The notes under the pieces: model-generated
Told to the model about the DNA's origin: nothing
Database searches by the model: none
What the model saw: the letters and a program-made list of their open reading frames with translations, nothing else
Assembly: GCA_013287505.1 (NCBI GenBank)
Contig: JABDDR010000005.1
Span: 1 to 54,480, forward strand
Direction of reading: 5' to 3'
Source of the DNA: Gammaproteobacteria bacterium
GTDB taxonomy: Bacteria > Pseudomonadota > Gammaproteobacteria > Coxiellales > Coxiellaceae
Length of the DNA: 54,480 nt
Made by a program: the position numbers and the translations under genes
Shown here: in pieces, positions 24,589 to 34,094 of the stretch
How positions within the stretch are numbered: position 1 is the first letter of the stretch
Layout: the number at the start of each line of letters is the position of its first letter

Positions 24589-25770
24589 ATGAACTCTCTC
24601 CGCCTCAAAAAAGACGCCGAACGTCGCATCAAAGCCGGCCATCTCTGGATCTTCAGCAACGATATCGACGCAACACAAAGCCCTCTTAAAAATTACACCG
24701 CTGGCGAACTCATCAAAATCGAAACATCCTTCGGCAAATCCATCGCCATTGGTTATATCAACCCCCATTGTTTATTATGCATCCGCATTTTAACCCAAGA
24801 TATCCACGAAAAAATCGATGTCGAATTTTTTATCCGAAAAATGCAAACCGCAAAAACAAAACGCGCTGAATTATTTCCAGACCACTTTTGTCGCATCGTT
24901 TTCGGCGAAAGCGATCGATTGCCCGGCGTTGTTATCGATCAATTCAACGATATTATTGTTGTACAAATCAATACTGCTGGCATGGAAACACTCAAATCAT
25001 TTTTAATCGACGCCGTAAAACACGTTTTTAACCCCAAAATAATCGTATTAAAATGTGATAGCACCGAAAGAAAAAATGAAGGACTAGAATCCTACACAGA
25101 GGTTTTAGGTGATGCATTACCCGATTACATTGATATCATCGAAAATAATTGCACGTACCGCGCCTCATTATTAACCGGCCAAAAAACCGGTTGGTTTTTC
25201 GATCATCGCTTTAATCGCGCGCGCATCGCATCGTATTGTCACGATAAAAAAGTCTTGGATGTATTCAGTTATTGCGGCGCATTTTCAATTCCCTGCGCCA
25301 AAAACGGCGCGCTTGAAGTCACCGCCATTGATCGCTCACAACCCGCGCTTGATTTATTAAATCAAAATGCTCAATTAAATTCATTAAATAATATTAAAAC
25401 ATTGTGTGGTGATGCATTAGAAATTATGCAAAATCTCGCCGCAAAACAAGCGAAATTTGACGTGATTATTTTAGACCCGCCCGCTTTAATCAAACGCAAA
25501 AAAGATTTAGGTGCGGGCGAAAAGATGTATCAAAAATTAAATGAAGCGGCACTACAATTATTAACTCCCAACGGCATTTTATTATCCGCTTCATGCTCCA
25601 TGCATTTATCAGCCGCAGAATTATTAAATTGCATTCGAAAAGCCGGAATTAACACTAAAAAAGAAATCTCTGTATTAGAGCAATGCCATCAAGGACCTGA
25701 TCACCCCATTCATCCAGCGATTGCGGAAACGAATTATTTAAAGGGGTTTATTGTTTCAGTCGTGAGTTAA
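24589..25770 (+). CDS. rlmI: 23S rRNA (cytosine1962-C5)-methyltransferase-like protein
   Basis: 393 residues. An N-terminal PUA domain (LKKDAERRIKAGHLWIFSNDI) is followed by a Rossmann methyltransferase domain with KVLDVFSYCGAFSIPCA, FDVIILDPPALIKRKKD and LSASCSMHLS. RlmI adds a methyl group to C1962 of 23S rRNA. The start ATG has no clear ribosome site, only GAAG about 15 bases before. Its last 23 bp overlap the end of the solenoid-protein gene on the other strand. Confidence 0.9.
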   Translation: MNSLRLKKDAERRIKAGHLWIFSNDIDATQSPLKNYTAGELIKIETSFGKSIAIGYINPHCLLCIRILTQDIHEKIDVEFFIRKMQTAKTKRAELFPDHFCRIVFGESDRLPGVVIDQFNDIIVVQINTAGMETLKSFLIDAVKHVFNPKIIVLKCDSTERKNEGLESYTEVLGDALPDYIDIIENNCTYRASLLTGQKTGWFFDHRFNRARIASYCHDKKVLDVFSYCGAFSIPCAKNGALEVTAIDRSQPALDLLNQNAQLNSLNNIKTLCGDALEIMQNLAAKQAKFDVIILDPPALIKRKKDLGAGEKMYQKLNEAALQLLTPNGILLSASCSMHLSAAELLNCIRKAGINTKKEISVLEQCHQGPDHPIHPAIAETNYLKGFIVSVVS

Positions 25771-27790
25771 TCGGACGAGAATTAATCTTCTCTATGACAT
25801 CTAACATTTTGATATAATTATTATCTCGTCCCAATTTTGATTCTAGAACCTCTTTAAGAGCACCAATTGAATCGCATGCATCTATTGATGATTGCATCAA
25901 TTCATATTTTTTTATTCCACAAATTTTCTCTATTAAAAAGAGCTGTACATCTTCGAGTTTAAAAAGCAACCCTAGAATTAAATCATGACATTCATACCCT
26001 GGAATTAAATCATGACATTCATTCAGTGTAGCTTCATATCCATTCGCTTTTTTGTGGCCATGCTCGAATATTTGTTGTGCATCATTCAGTGATTTTGCTT
26101 CTTCTAATAAATAAATTATTTCAATATACGATTTTGCTTTATCGATATTATCTTTTAAGGCCTTCGCGTTACTGATTTTGGCGGTTGTCAAAGTTTTATT
26201 TAAAGGCAGGTTGTAAAAATAATCAAACAAACTCCCGCCATTTCCTTTGCTACGTTTCTTGATATAAATATCAATTGTTTCTAAAATTCTTGATTTAGAC
26301 AATTGATCAGGTTCGTTTTTTCTTTGAAAAAAGCTATTATTTTGATCAGCAGGAGATGCTGCTGCTATTGCAGGCAAAACATTTGTACTTGATTCTGTTT
26401 GATCTTCTATCTGCTTATTTAAATCTTTTATGTATTCCTCTTCTTCTCCAAATTCAATTTTTTTTCTACGAAAATTAGGATTTTTCCAAGATAAAACTCG
26501 GACTTGGTTAGTTGGGAACCGGTAATTTGACACTGCCAGCAATAGATCATATTCCGTGCTTTTTTTTGCAATATGGTTTAAAAAATCTAAACGATCAGGA
26601 TCATTATTGCAATTAGTCAGCAAAATATCCAATCCTGACTTATAATCGATTTTTCCGTGCGCATCAAACCCGTAAAAATAAATATTATTCGCAAGAATTC
26701 TTTGAATATCGATATTTTTATTTGCAGCACCCTGCGCTGCACAAAGTACGTTAAAATTATCACTCTCTTTGGCAATTATCTTTAATAATTCTGCGCACGC
26801 TTCATCATTTTCACATTTTATAAACAAAGCATTTAACTTAGCTTGATATTCTCCGCCTGAAAAATAATTACAATTAAGCGCTATTTTTGCAAGCACAGAA
26901 ACACTTTTTGTATGATCTTTTATTTGTTTTAACGTATCATGGGATGCGCTGCTGTTTTGTGCAATAGCATATCTATGATCATCTGTGAGTTGCTCATGAT
27001 GAGCAAGACTAGAGAGCACATCGCTGGATTGCGTGTTTTGAATTAATTGCTTGAGAAATTTTGCGTTATAATCCTTTGCACAACTTTTGGATAATAAAAT
27101 CTGTCTGATGACATCATTGCAATTATGATGTTTTGCGATTGCAAAGAGAATTCCAATATTATCTGTCTCTTTCGCAAATTTTTCTAATATTTCTGTATGC
27201 GTAGCACTTTGTTTTGCGATTACAAGCTTGACTGTGTCATTACAATTTTTGTTTTTTATTATTTGGTTCAATACGCGAGATAAATTTTCTTTAGCCAGCT
27301 CAATAAGTAACTCCGCGCTACAATTTGAATGTTCGGCTGCTGCTTGAAAAAATAAATACCCATATTTTTTACCCAGTTCAAATAAAATCTCTGGGGTGAA
27401 TTGAGAATTTTCAGCGATTTTTTGCAAAAAAACTGACTGCGTATTTTTATCAGCAATGAAATTATCAAGCAAATTTTCAAATAAAACCAATATCTCTTCC
27501 GGAGACCTATAAAATAAATTTTCGGCCAAGGCAACAAAAACAGAAAGATCGTGATCAGCGAGAATTTTTATTCTTTCCCGAATGGCATGACTTTGAGTTT
27601 CTCTGGCAACATCTTGTAAAAATTTTGTATATTCTTCTGATGTTAAGCGAACTTGCGATTCATCTGTGAAATCGCCACGCTCAAAATCATCAGAGCCATG
27701 ATGCCGCGCAATAATCGCAGAAAATTTTTCTTCATCAGAAATTTCAGCTCTGCCAAACAAATGTTTGTATGTTTGATCAAGCGCACGCAT
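25748..27790 (-). CDS. large alpha-solenoid (LRV/HEAT-like) protein, possible effector
   Basis: 680 residues, no signal peptide. From about residue 80 to 420 it is built of short helical repeats of about 25-30 residues, rich in Asn, Cys and His: IAENSQFTPEILFELGKK, AAEHSNCSAELLIELAKE, IIKNKNCNDTVKLVIAKQ, IAKHHNCNDVIRQILLSK. The pattern recalls leucine-rich-repeat-variant repeats. The C-terminal 230 residues are polar and helical, with a 9-residue tandem duplication (YECHDLI..) made by a 27-bp DNA repeat at 25975-26022. The closest idea is a protein-binding scaffold; a secreted effector role is inference. No family is named with certainty. Confidence 0.7.
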   Translation of the reverse strand: MRALDQTYKHLFGRAEISDEEKFSAIIARHHGSDDFERGDFTDESQVRLTSEEYTKFLQDVARETQSHAIRERIKILADHDLSVFVALAENLFYRSPEEILVLFENLLDNFIADKNTQSVFLQKIAENSQFTPEILFELGKKYGYLFFQAAAEHSNCSAELLIELAKENLSRVLNQIIKNKNCNDTVKLVIAKQSATHTEILEKFAKETDNIGILFAIAKHHNCNDVIRQILLSKSCAKDYNAKFLKQLIQNTQSSDVLSSLAHHEQLTDDHRYAIAQNSSASHDTLKQIKDHTKSVSVLAKIALNCNYFSGGEYQAKLNALFIKCENDEACAELLKIIAKESDNFNVLCAAQGAANKNIDIQRILANNIYFYGFDAHGKIDYKSGLDILLTNCNNDPDRLDFLNHIAKKSTEYDLLLAVSNYRFPTNQVRVLSWKNPNFRRKKIEFGEEEEYIKDLNKQIEDQTESSTNVLPAIAAASPADQNNSFFQRKNEPDQLSKSRILETIDIYIKKRSKGNGGSLFDYFYNLPLNKTLTTAKISNAKALKDNIDKAKSYIEIIYLLEEAKSLNDAQQIFEHGHKKANGYEATLNECHDLIPGYECHDLILGLLFKLEDVQLFLIEKICGIKKYELMQSSIDACDSIGALKEVLESKLGRDNNYIKMLDVIEKINSRPINSRLKQ

Positions 27791-27964
27791 TTTAATCTCT
27801 CTACATTCGTTGATTCATAAAAGCTCCCTGCTTATAAAAATTGAGTATTCCTATATAAAGTGTAGCAAACAGACGTTAAGGATTTATTAACAAAAATGGA
27901 AAAAAATGATAAGAATAGTGTTTAAAAACAAAGCATTAAAGGATTTCCATTTAAGCTCAAGCAC

Positions 27965-28425
27965 TAAAGCTTGTCGTCAGCATTCAGAACTTACGCCACG
28001 TGGCTACACGGCGATGAACGTTTCAGTGTTGATCCTAGGAGCAATTTGATGAGGTTTAAAGTTTTGGAAGTTGGGGCTGACGACAAAACGCACGGTTTAC
28101 GGGGGTTTTCACGCTCGCTAACGCTCGGTCTGAAGTATCCCCACACAAATTTTGAATTGTCGTGAACTTCGTAGAGACGTCGATTTATCGCGTCTCAAAT
28201 CTCAGAATTACCTCGCCCTATAGTCAGTAACACTCACTCTAATGTCACTGCATTTATAAACACCAGAGATGATCATGTATCTGAGACGCGATAAATCGAC
28301 GTCTCTACGAAAGACTGAATCGCGTCTTTACAACAATGATATTAATTCAAGTGGTTATAAAAAATTTATGGGGATACTTCAGAACGCTCGGTTTCTGAGT
28401 GCTGACAACAAGCTTCACTGCTATT
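27965..28425. repeat. nested repeat island upstream of pgeF
   Basis: The 685-bp gap between the solenoid gene and pgeF holds no gene I can support. It is a nest of inverted repeats. AAGCTTGTCGTCAGCATTCA (27967 on) is mirrored at 28391-28415. CTGAAGTATCCCCACACAAA (28130 on) is mirrored at 28360-28382. GCTGACGACAAAAC (28075 on) mirrors the first arm. A GCTAACGCTCGG piece of family B occurs near 28117. A family A doublet lies inside. The right outer arm is continuous while the left is split by about 140 bp, as if a second element had inserted. Confidence 0.7.
28171..28309. repeat. family A inverted doublet with long spacer
   Basis: GTAGAGACGTCGATTTATCG (28171 on) and its inverse ending CGACGTCTCTAC (28309) flank about 85 bp. 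This is the same layout as at adk-trxA but with a longer spacer. An extra half copy, GAATCGCGTCTTTAC, follows at 28318-28332. Confidence 0.85.
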
Positions 28426-28475
28426 ATGAATGATGAGATTTTAAGTCGGTAAATTTACATTTATAAAGGGTTTTT

Positions 28476-29186
28476 ATGTCTTATCTTCAAACAGACAATT
28501 GCGTTATTTATTTTGGCTCTGAAAAAGACAGTCTCCAAATCAATGGAAGTTACGCAACCGAAAAATTTCTCACTTTGAAAAACAAAATCGAAACAGGAAC
28601 AAACGCCTCACTACACACACTTTTTTTTCTCAAACAAACCCACAGCGCCACTGTATTTACGCTCAATAACAAAAACAATCTCACGCAACCCCTCGATCTA
28701 TTTCAACACGAAGGTGATGCCATTATCACTCAAGAAAAAAATATTGGCATCGGCATTGCTACCGCAGATTGTTTTCCCATTGTTTTAGTGGATCAAAAAA
28801 ATCAAGCGATCGGTATTATTCATGCCGGATGGCGTGGATTACACGCGAAAATAATTACAACAACAATTAACGCCATGCAAAAATCATTCAAAACAAATCC
28901 CGCGCAATTACAAGTTTATTGTGGCCCTTCAGCTTTGGTCTGTTGTTATGAAGTACAAGCAGATTTTTTATCTTATTTTCCGGAATCGCTGATTGAAAAA
29001 CGCGCGGATAAACTTTTTTTTAATGCACGTCGCGCAGCCCTGTTTGAATTATCGGCAAATCATTTGCCCGATACAGCAATTAATATTAAAAATAATGTCT
29101 GCACCATTTGCACACCAGGGTTTTGTTCTGTACGCAAGCAAAAAGAAAATGCCGGTCGACAACCCTCCGTTGTTTTTTTAAGTTAA
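28476..29186 (+). CDS. pgeF: YfiH/PgeF family (laccase-domain) protein
   Basis: 236 residues. The metal-site pattern of the family is visible: FLKQTHSATVF, GIATADCFPIVLVD, IGIIHAGWRGLHAKI, YCGPSALVCCYEV and NNVCTICTPGFCS. PgeF edits peptidoglycan precursors containing L-Ser, and related LACC1 proteins are purine nucleoside enzymes. AAAGGG precedes the ATG. It follows the repeat island, and the next genes are orphans. Confidence 0.92.
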   Translation: MSYLQTDNCVIYFGSEKDSLQINGSYATEKFLTLKNKIETGTNASLHTLFFLKQTHSATVFTLNNKNNLTQPLDLFQHEGDAIITQEKNIGIGIATADCFPIVLVDQKNQAIGIIHAGWRGLHAKIITTTINAMQKSFKTNPAQLQVYCGPSALVCCYEVQADFLSYFPESLIEKRADKLFFNARRAALFELSANHLPDTAINIKNNVCTICTPGFCSVRKQKENAGRQPSVVFLS

Positions 29187-29432
29187 TTAAATCGTAAACC
29201 CGCATAACTATTCATGCAATTAAGCGCAAAGTGACTTAAAAACTTAAAGGCGTGCAATTCGGCAATGAGGTGTTTTAAGGAAAATTGCGTTATTTGTACT
29301 ATGCTTAAGGTAATTAGTGGTGCGGGGAAAACCTTTGCGGGTTAATCCACCAGTAGAGTGAGTGCGCCACGTTGTATTTAAAGGTTTTTTAATTAAAAAA
29401 ATGGTTTGTGTGAAAAAATTTGGGGGTTCAAA

Positions 29433-30320
29433 ATGAGCAGGGGTAATAAATCGAGATTTCCCAATGTAGAAGAACTTAACACGATGATAGACCGTATAAT
29501 TGACGATGAAAACACAAGGTCTAATGAAAAAGCCGCTGAATTAATACAATTGATCCGAGAAGCGCGCGCAGGTACTTTGAAGTTGCGCAATGAAGCCGGC
29601 ATTGACCTTTCAAAAGAATATGCTACAACCATCGTTACTCTCGCAGTGATGGAAAGTCGTCATAACATTAAAAATCCTCCTGACGACGTTCATGACATTA
29701 TAAATAAAAGCACTCCTGAACAATTCAAAGAAATGGTGAATAGCGCAAAAGAATGGGACGCTTTAGAACGTGAAATTGATCGTCGTATAGAAAGATGTGA
29801 AGAAAAAACAAGCTTTTTAGAAAATCGTGATATTGCGGGTTCAGCTAGCGATAACATTGCCCTGCTTAAGGATATTAAAAAAGACGTAGCTGTTAAAGCA
29901 GCAACATGTTTTCCAGATGAATCGTTCTGCAAAATGATAACTGCAGCGCTTGAACAATATAAAAAAGAAACAACAGGTTTCTTGGGGCTTTTTACAAAAC
30001 AATCTGAAGAATCTAAAGAAGCAATTCAATGTTTTAAAACTATTCTTAGTCAAAATCCTAGTTTCGCAGAAAAACGAGCATTGATCGAATACAATCTGCC
30101 GGGTGTTAAAGAGCCATCGCGTTTGTTTAACGTACTTCAGGAGCAGTGTGCGAAAAGCGGTCTTAATTTTGGAACTGATATACGTTTACATATTGGCCCA
30201 AAGCAATTTCAAGGAAAGAATCATGAGTATGTAACAAATATAGAAGATTTAAATGCTCTTAAACAGAAAATTGAACAGGATATTGCTCAGCCACCCTCGC
30301 AGATACATCATAATCCTTAA
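29433..30320 (+). CDS. hypothetical helical protein, family unknown
   Basis: About 295 residues from MSRGNKSRFPNVEELNTMID; an in-frame GTG/ATG upstream (29406) is possible. It is mostly charged helix: WDALEREIDRRIERCEEKTSFL and EDLNALKQKIEQDI look coiled-coil-like. No signal peptide or membrane segment. Four or five cysteines. I do not recognise it. The start MSR-N..F.(N/D)V resembles that of the orphan at 47114, which may or may not mean relation. Effector-like but unproven. Confidence 0.6.
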   Translation: MSRGNKSRFPNVEELNTMIDRIIDDENTRSNEKAAELIQLIREARAGTLKLRNEAGIDLSKEYATTIVTLAVMESRHNIKNPPDDVHDIINKSTPEQFKEMVNSAKEWDALEREIDRRIERCEEKTSFLENRDIAGSASDNIALLKDIKKDVAVKAATCFPDESFCKMITAALEQYKKETTGFLGLFTKQSEESKEAIQCFKTILSQNPSFAEKRALIEYNLPGVKEPSRLFNVLQEQCAKSGLNFGTDIRLHIGPKQFQGKNHEYVTNIEDLNALKQKIEQDIAQPPSQIHHNP

Positions 30321-30349
30321 TCCACAAAAAATAACGTTTCAAATTTACA

Positions 30350-30372
30350 GGTGGATTATTAGTTAATCCACC
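30350..30372. terminator. hairpin between convergent genes
   Basis: GGTGGATTA-TTAGT-TAATCCACC, a 9-bp stem overlapping the stop codon of the secreted-protein gene. It lacks a good T run, so terminator action is possible only by position. Confidence 0.35.
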
Positions 30373-30722
30373 CAGAGAACAGAAATTATATTCTTATTTT
30401 TCAATTGAAGTGGATTGTTGTTATACGGCGCATAGAGACAATAGGAAAAATCACTGTGTTTTGTTGCATATCTTTCGTAAGGACTGGTGACACCCATTAA
30501 AAATGTTTGCGCAGCCGCCTGATCTTTTGCGTTATAAACTGAAACGAAAGTACCATTGTAAGTACCACCCTGTAATTCAAATAAGCGTACACCAAAAACA
30601 TTTTTAAAATAAACAGCGGTATGAATTTGTGATGCCGACGGACAAGACATCGTCGCAGAAAAACTATTCACTGTAAAAAATACTGTTGCCAAAAAAACAC
30701 TCGGACTCAATTTTATTGTCAT
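30363..30722 (-). CDS. small secreted protein, family unknown
   Basis: 119 residues with a signal peptide (MTIKLSPSVFLATVFFTVNSFSA). The mature part has cysteines in MSCPSASQ and YCLYAPYNNNP and ends VLWVD. No family recognised. Its start lies at the edge of a composite family B element, and the same AT-rich upstream sequence (ATTACAAAAAATT) precedes the DUF1460 gene at 48668, so both may use a promoter carried by the element. Confidence 0.6.
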   Translation of the reverse strand: MTIKLSPSVFLATVFFTVNSFSATMSCPSASQIHTAVYFKNVFGVRLFELQGGTYNGTFVSVYNAKDQAAAQTFLMGVTSPYERYATKHSDFSYCLYAPYNNNPLQLKNKNIISVLWVD

Positions 30723-30736
30723 TAAAAAACCCTCTT

Positions 30737-30957
30737 ATATTTAATTCCAAAATTTTTTGTAATTTACCTGCATTAATTAAGAATCAGAAAAACACCGCAC
30801 ATGACGCATTTGCTGATAATACAACTTAGAAGCCGAGCGTAAGCGAATGCGAAAGGTGGGTCGAAGATAGATTGTTTTACAGACTTTCGCATTCGCTAAC
30901 GCTCGGCTTCTAAACTATATAGTCAGCAGAAACGTTGCGTTCAGTGATTCTTTGATT
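30737..30957. repeat. composite family B element, copy 1
   Basis: Arms of 30 bp at 30826-30855 (TTAGAAGCCGAGCGTAAGCG..) and 30884-30913, inverted, 29 of 30 matching, around a 28-bp core. Left flank AATTCCAAAATTTTTTGTAA and right flank CTAAACTATATAGTCAGCAG..GTTGCGTTCAGTGATTCTTT are shared with the copy at 48674-48856. The core is in the opposite orientation there. The rest of this 300-bp gap (30723-31022) holds no gene. Confidence 0.88.
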
Positions 30958-31022
30958 TTTGTAAGCATATAATCAATACTGATGGGTAGCAATCATAAAA
31001 AGCTCCCAAATCGAATTTATAT

Positions 31023-32246
31023 TTATATATTTTCCAAAAAAATCCCGCGATAAAGCGTATAAAATAATATCGTTTCAAAAAATGCCAACGCTAATAAAAT
31101 AAAAAATAGCTGGAATAATTCGACAACATGCACATAGCTAATCAAAAACAAACCCAAAGAAGTGCTTAGCAGCAAAACGAATGATTGTACCGCCATCGCA
31201 ATACCAATGGAATGCGAAAACTGTTTTAAATTCATGCTTAACACATTGGGAAAAATAAAACCTGCGCTCACACAGGTTAAAAAAATCGGCACCATGATCG
31301 TGGTTAAATCGAGCGTTGCCAGCAGTGCTAATAATAATGTAAATACCAGCGCGATCATCAAAATCAGAAAACCGATATCGCAGATTTTTTTCGGGGATGT
31401 ATATTTTAATAATAATCGATTAATTAAACTGCCCGTCAAATAGGATGCGCCCACAATCAACGCGCTATTACCATACACAATCGCCGTTTGATGTAATAAC
31501 TTTTCAACAATAAACGGGCCCATGGTTGCATACAACATTAATTGGGTTTGCGTTATCCCGCCAATCATAACGCCCGCCATAAATCTTTTGTGCGAAAAAA
31601 CGGATGCGGCACGTTTGCATACATTGGATATTTTTAAAGGATGCCGCACGGTAATGCTTTCTTTAATAAAAATCAGTAACGATAAAAAAATAATCGCACT
31701 AACGATGGTTAACGCATAGAAATTCGCATGCCAACCGAAATAATGCTGCAAAATTCCACCGACAAATGGACCGAGAATAGGACCGATGCCATAACCAATC
31801 GAGGTATATAGCATAGCAACCATGTACCGGTGTCCCGTCAAAAGATCAACCAACAAAACACGGGAACCAATAACAGACGAAACCGAAAAACCTTGAATAA
31901 AGCGCACCCACATTAATTCGTGGATATTCGCGCAAAAAGACGCTGCAAAACTCGCAAGCACATAAAGAAATATTCCGATGATTAATATTTTTTTACGACC
32001 CAAACTATCAATTAAAATACCAAAAAATAATGCGCCTGTTGCCCAACCTAATACAGTAACAGAAATCGTATTTTTAGTAGCAACAATGCTCGCATGAAAA
32101 TAAGTGGAGATTGCCGGTAATGATGGCGAGTAAATATCGACATTAATGCCTGATAAAAAATATAAAAAAGGCGCTAAAAAAATAATGAGCGACAAATACG
32201 TTTCAGGCTTGAGAGAAACAAGCGGATAGGATAAATATTTTTTCAT
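31023..32246 (-). CDS. MFS drug-efflux transporter, Bcr/CflA type
   Basis: 407 residues with 12 hydrophobic helices. Typical are PSLPAISTYFHAS near the start, loop motif GILIDSLGRKKILIIG, RFIQGFSVSSVIGSR, and motif C-like YGIGPILGPFVGGIL, the mark of proton-coupled drug antiporters of the Bcr/CflA group. It would export small drugs or metabolites across the inner membrane. It lies 6 bp after gtrA, so may be in one unit with manC and gtrA. Confidence 0.88.
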   Translation of the reverse strand: MKKYLSYPLVSLKPETYLSLIIFLAPFLYFLSGINVDIYSPSLPAISTYFHASIVATKNTISVTVLGWATGALFFGILIDSLGRKKILIIGIFLYVLASFAASFCANIHELMWVRFIQGFSVSSVIGSRVLLVDLLTGHRYMVAMLYTSIGYGIGPILGPFVGGILQHYFGWHANFYALTIVSAIIFLSLLIFIKESITVRHPLKISNVCKRAASVFSHKRFMAGVMIGGITQTQLMLYATMGPFIVEKLLHQTAIVYGNSALIVGASYLTGSLINRLLLKYTSPKKICDIGFLILMIALVFTLLLALLATLDLTTIMVPIFLTCVSAGFIFPNVLSMNLKQFSHSIGIAMAVQSFVLLLSTSLGLFLISYVHVVELFQLFFILLALAFFETILFYTLYRGIFLENI

Positions 32247-32252
32247 ACGACC

Positions 32253-32648
32253 CTAATTCGACTTAAATACAAAAAACTGAGACAGAGTAAAATTAAATCC
32301 CATTGCCGTTAGCGTTGCGAGTGCAAGTGGAATAATAAAATAATGTGATAAAAATGGATTCATACGCATCAATAAAACGAATACTGAAAAATTAATGACT
32401 GCACCCACTGAATTCACTGAAAAATATTTTAACCATTCTTTAAATGATAAAGACGCATGATATTGAAATGTAAATGTTCTATTGGCAAGCCACGTGAATG
32501 TCATCGCTGTTAAAATGGAAACGACACGACTAAATGCAATATCAAAATTAAAGTGCAGGCAATAAAAAATGCTGCTATCAATCACAAATCCAGTGGAACC
32601 GATGATGGCAAAAAAATAAAATTTGGAATGTAAAATTTTTTTAATCAT
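32253..32648 (-). CDS. GtrA family membrane protein
   Basis: 131 residues with four membrane helices: YFFAIIGSTGFVIDSSIFYCL, a second starting SILTAMTFTWLANRTFTF, AVINFSVFVLLM and ALATLTAMGFNFTLSQFFVF. GtrA proteins act with polyprenol-phosphate sugar transferases, probably flipping the lipid-linked sugar. Its ATG lies next to the manC stop codon, and the polyprenol-phosphate GT2 gene is 2.8 kb away in the same cluster. Confidence 0.88.
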   Translation of the reverse strand: MIKKILHSKFYFFAIIGSTGFVIDSSIFYCLHFNFDIAFSRVVSILTAMTFTWLANRTFTFQYHASLSFKEWLKYFSVNSVGAVINFSVFVLLMRMNPFLSHYFIIPLALATLTAMGFNFTLSQFFVFKSN

Positions 32649-34094
32649 TTATGCAACTTCTTCTGCACTTTGAGATACTCTGCCATAAACATCATCAAAA
32701 CGCACAATATCATCTTCACCCACATAATCACCCACCTGCACTTCAATTAAATGTAACTCATGATCCTGAAGATTAGACAATCGATGCTTCGTATTTTTAG
32801 GAATATAAACTGACTGATTTTCAAAAAGCTGAAATGATTTTTCACCATTAGTAACATCAGCGACACCTTTCACAACCACCCAATGTTCAGAGCGATGCGC
32901 ATGTAACTGAAGCGATAATTTTCCACTCGGTTTTACAACAATATGTTTCACCCGAACATTTTTCGATGTCATGATGCTTTCATACGTTCCCCACGGACGA
33001 TGCACTTTTAAATCATCAGCGAGACAATCTCCATGCCCTTGGGATTTTAATAAATTAACCAGTATTTTCACATCTTGTGTTTTTGATTTATCCGCAATTA
33101 ATACGCTGTCTTTGGAGGCAACCACCACCAAATTATCAACGCCTAAAGTCGCCAATAATTTATCATCTGAATGTAAATAGGAGTTTTGTGTGTCTAATGA
33201 AAACACGTTGCCGACAGACACATTGCCATTTTGATCGGCTTGTGCATTTTTATGAATCGCATGCCAATCACCCAAATCTGACCAATCGGATTGTAGCGCC
33301 AACATATAAGCTGCGTTTGTTTTTTCCATAACAGCAATATCGATGGCAATATTAGGCATTTTTGAAAAGTCATCACGATTTAAATAATGCGTATTATCTC
33401 GATGAATGGCATTTTCAACAGACAAATAACCCAAACGATCAATATCAGGTGCATGACATGACAATTCAGTTAATAACGTTTCTGCAGAAAATAAAAACAT
33501 CCCGCTATTCCAATAACAATTCGGTTGCGAGATAAAAATTTTCGCATTATCAAGACTGGGTTTTTCAAAAAAAGATTTTACTTTGGTAAGCTGTGTTGCG
33601 TCATGTTCAGTTTGAATATAACCATAAGCGGTAGAGGGTTCATAAGGTTTAATGCCAAATAAAATTAATTTTTTTTCTATAGAAGCATTCATTGCTTGAT
33701 GAACCGTTGTGACAAATGCATCGTTATTTTTAATTTTATGATCGGAGGGTAATACCAACATCAATTCATGCTGCATATGACGTTGCTTCATGATATGGGC
33801 AGCAGCAGCAATAGCAGGTGCTGTATTGCGGCCTTCTGGCTCGACAATAATCGTTACGTTTTCAACATGACAATCGCGCAGCTGATCTAAGCAAAGAAAA
33901 TAATTGGATTCATTCACAACAATATAAATACAATTTAAGTGTTGAATCTCTTTTACGCGAAGTACAGTTTGCTGAAACAGAGAATATTGCCCATCGAGAC
34001 GTGCAAATTGCTTAGGATAATTTGCACGCGATAATGGCCATAAACGCGTGCCTGTTCCGCCGACCAAAATAACAGGATTAAGCCAAGTAGTCAC
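32649..34094 (-). CDS. manC: mannose-1-phosphate guanylyltransferase / mannose-6-phosphate isomerase
   Basis: 481 residues, the length of bifunctional AlgA/ManC/CpsB. The nucleotidyl transferase signature GGTGTRLWPLSRANYPKQF is near residue 12, VKSFFEKPS in the middle, and the C-terminal cupin has VRVKHIVVKPSGKLSLQLHA and HRSEHWVVVKGVADV. It makes GDP-mannose, the donor for the neighbouring mannosyl transferases, and may also interconvert fructose-6-P and mannose-6-P. Upstream lies a divergent membrane transferase gene. Confidence 0.95.
   Translation of the reverse strand: MTTWLNPVILVGGTGTRLWPLSRANYPKQFARLDGQYSLFQQTVLRVKEIQHLNCIYIVVNESNYFLCLDQLRDCHVENVTIIVEPEGRNTAPAIAAAAHIMKQRHMQHELMLVLPSDHKIKNNDAFVTTVHQAMNASIEKKLILFGIKPYEPSTAYGYIQTEHDATQLTKVKSFFEKPSLDNAKIFISQPNCYWNSGMFLFSAETLLTELSCHAPDIDRLGYLSVENAIHRDNTHYLNRDDFSKMPNIAIDIAVMEKTNAAYMLALQSDWSDLGDWHAIHKNAQADQNGNVSVGNVFSLDTQNSYLHSDDKLLATLGVDNLVVVASKDSVLIADKSKTQDVKILVNLLKSQGHGDCLADDLKVHRPWGTYESIMTSKNVRVKHIVVKPSGKLSLQLHAHRSEHWVVVKGVADVTNGEKSFQLFENQSVYIPKNTKHRLSNLQDHELHLIEVQVGDYVGEDDIVRFDDVYGRVSQSAEEVA

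Noticed and set aside
27971-28165. 64-codon frame upstream of pgeF
   Set aside because: Made entirely of repeat sequence, no ribosome site.
29187-29432. Small RNA gene between pgeF and the orphan at 29433
   Set aside because: Some local inverted repeats are seen (GGTGCGGGGAAAACC region), but no convincing promoter-terminator pair or known RNA pattern.
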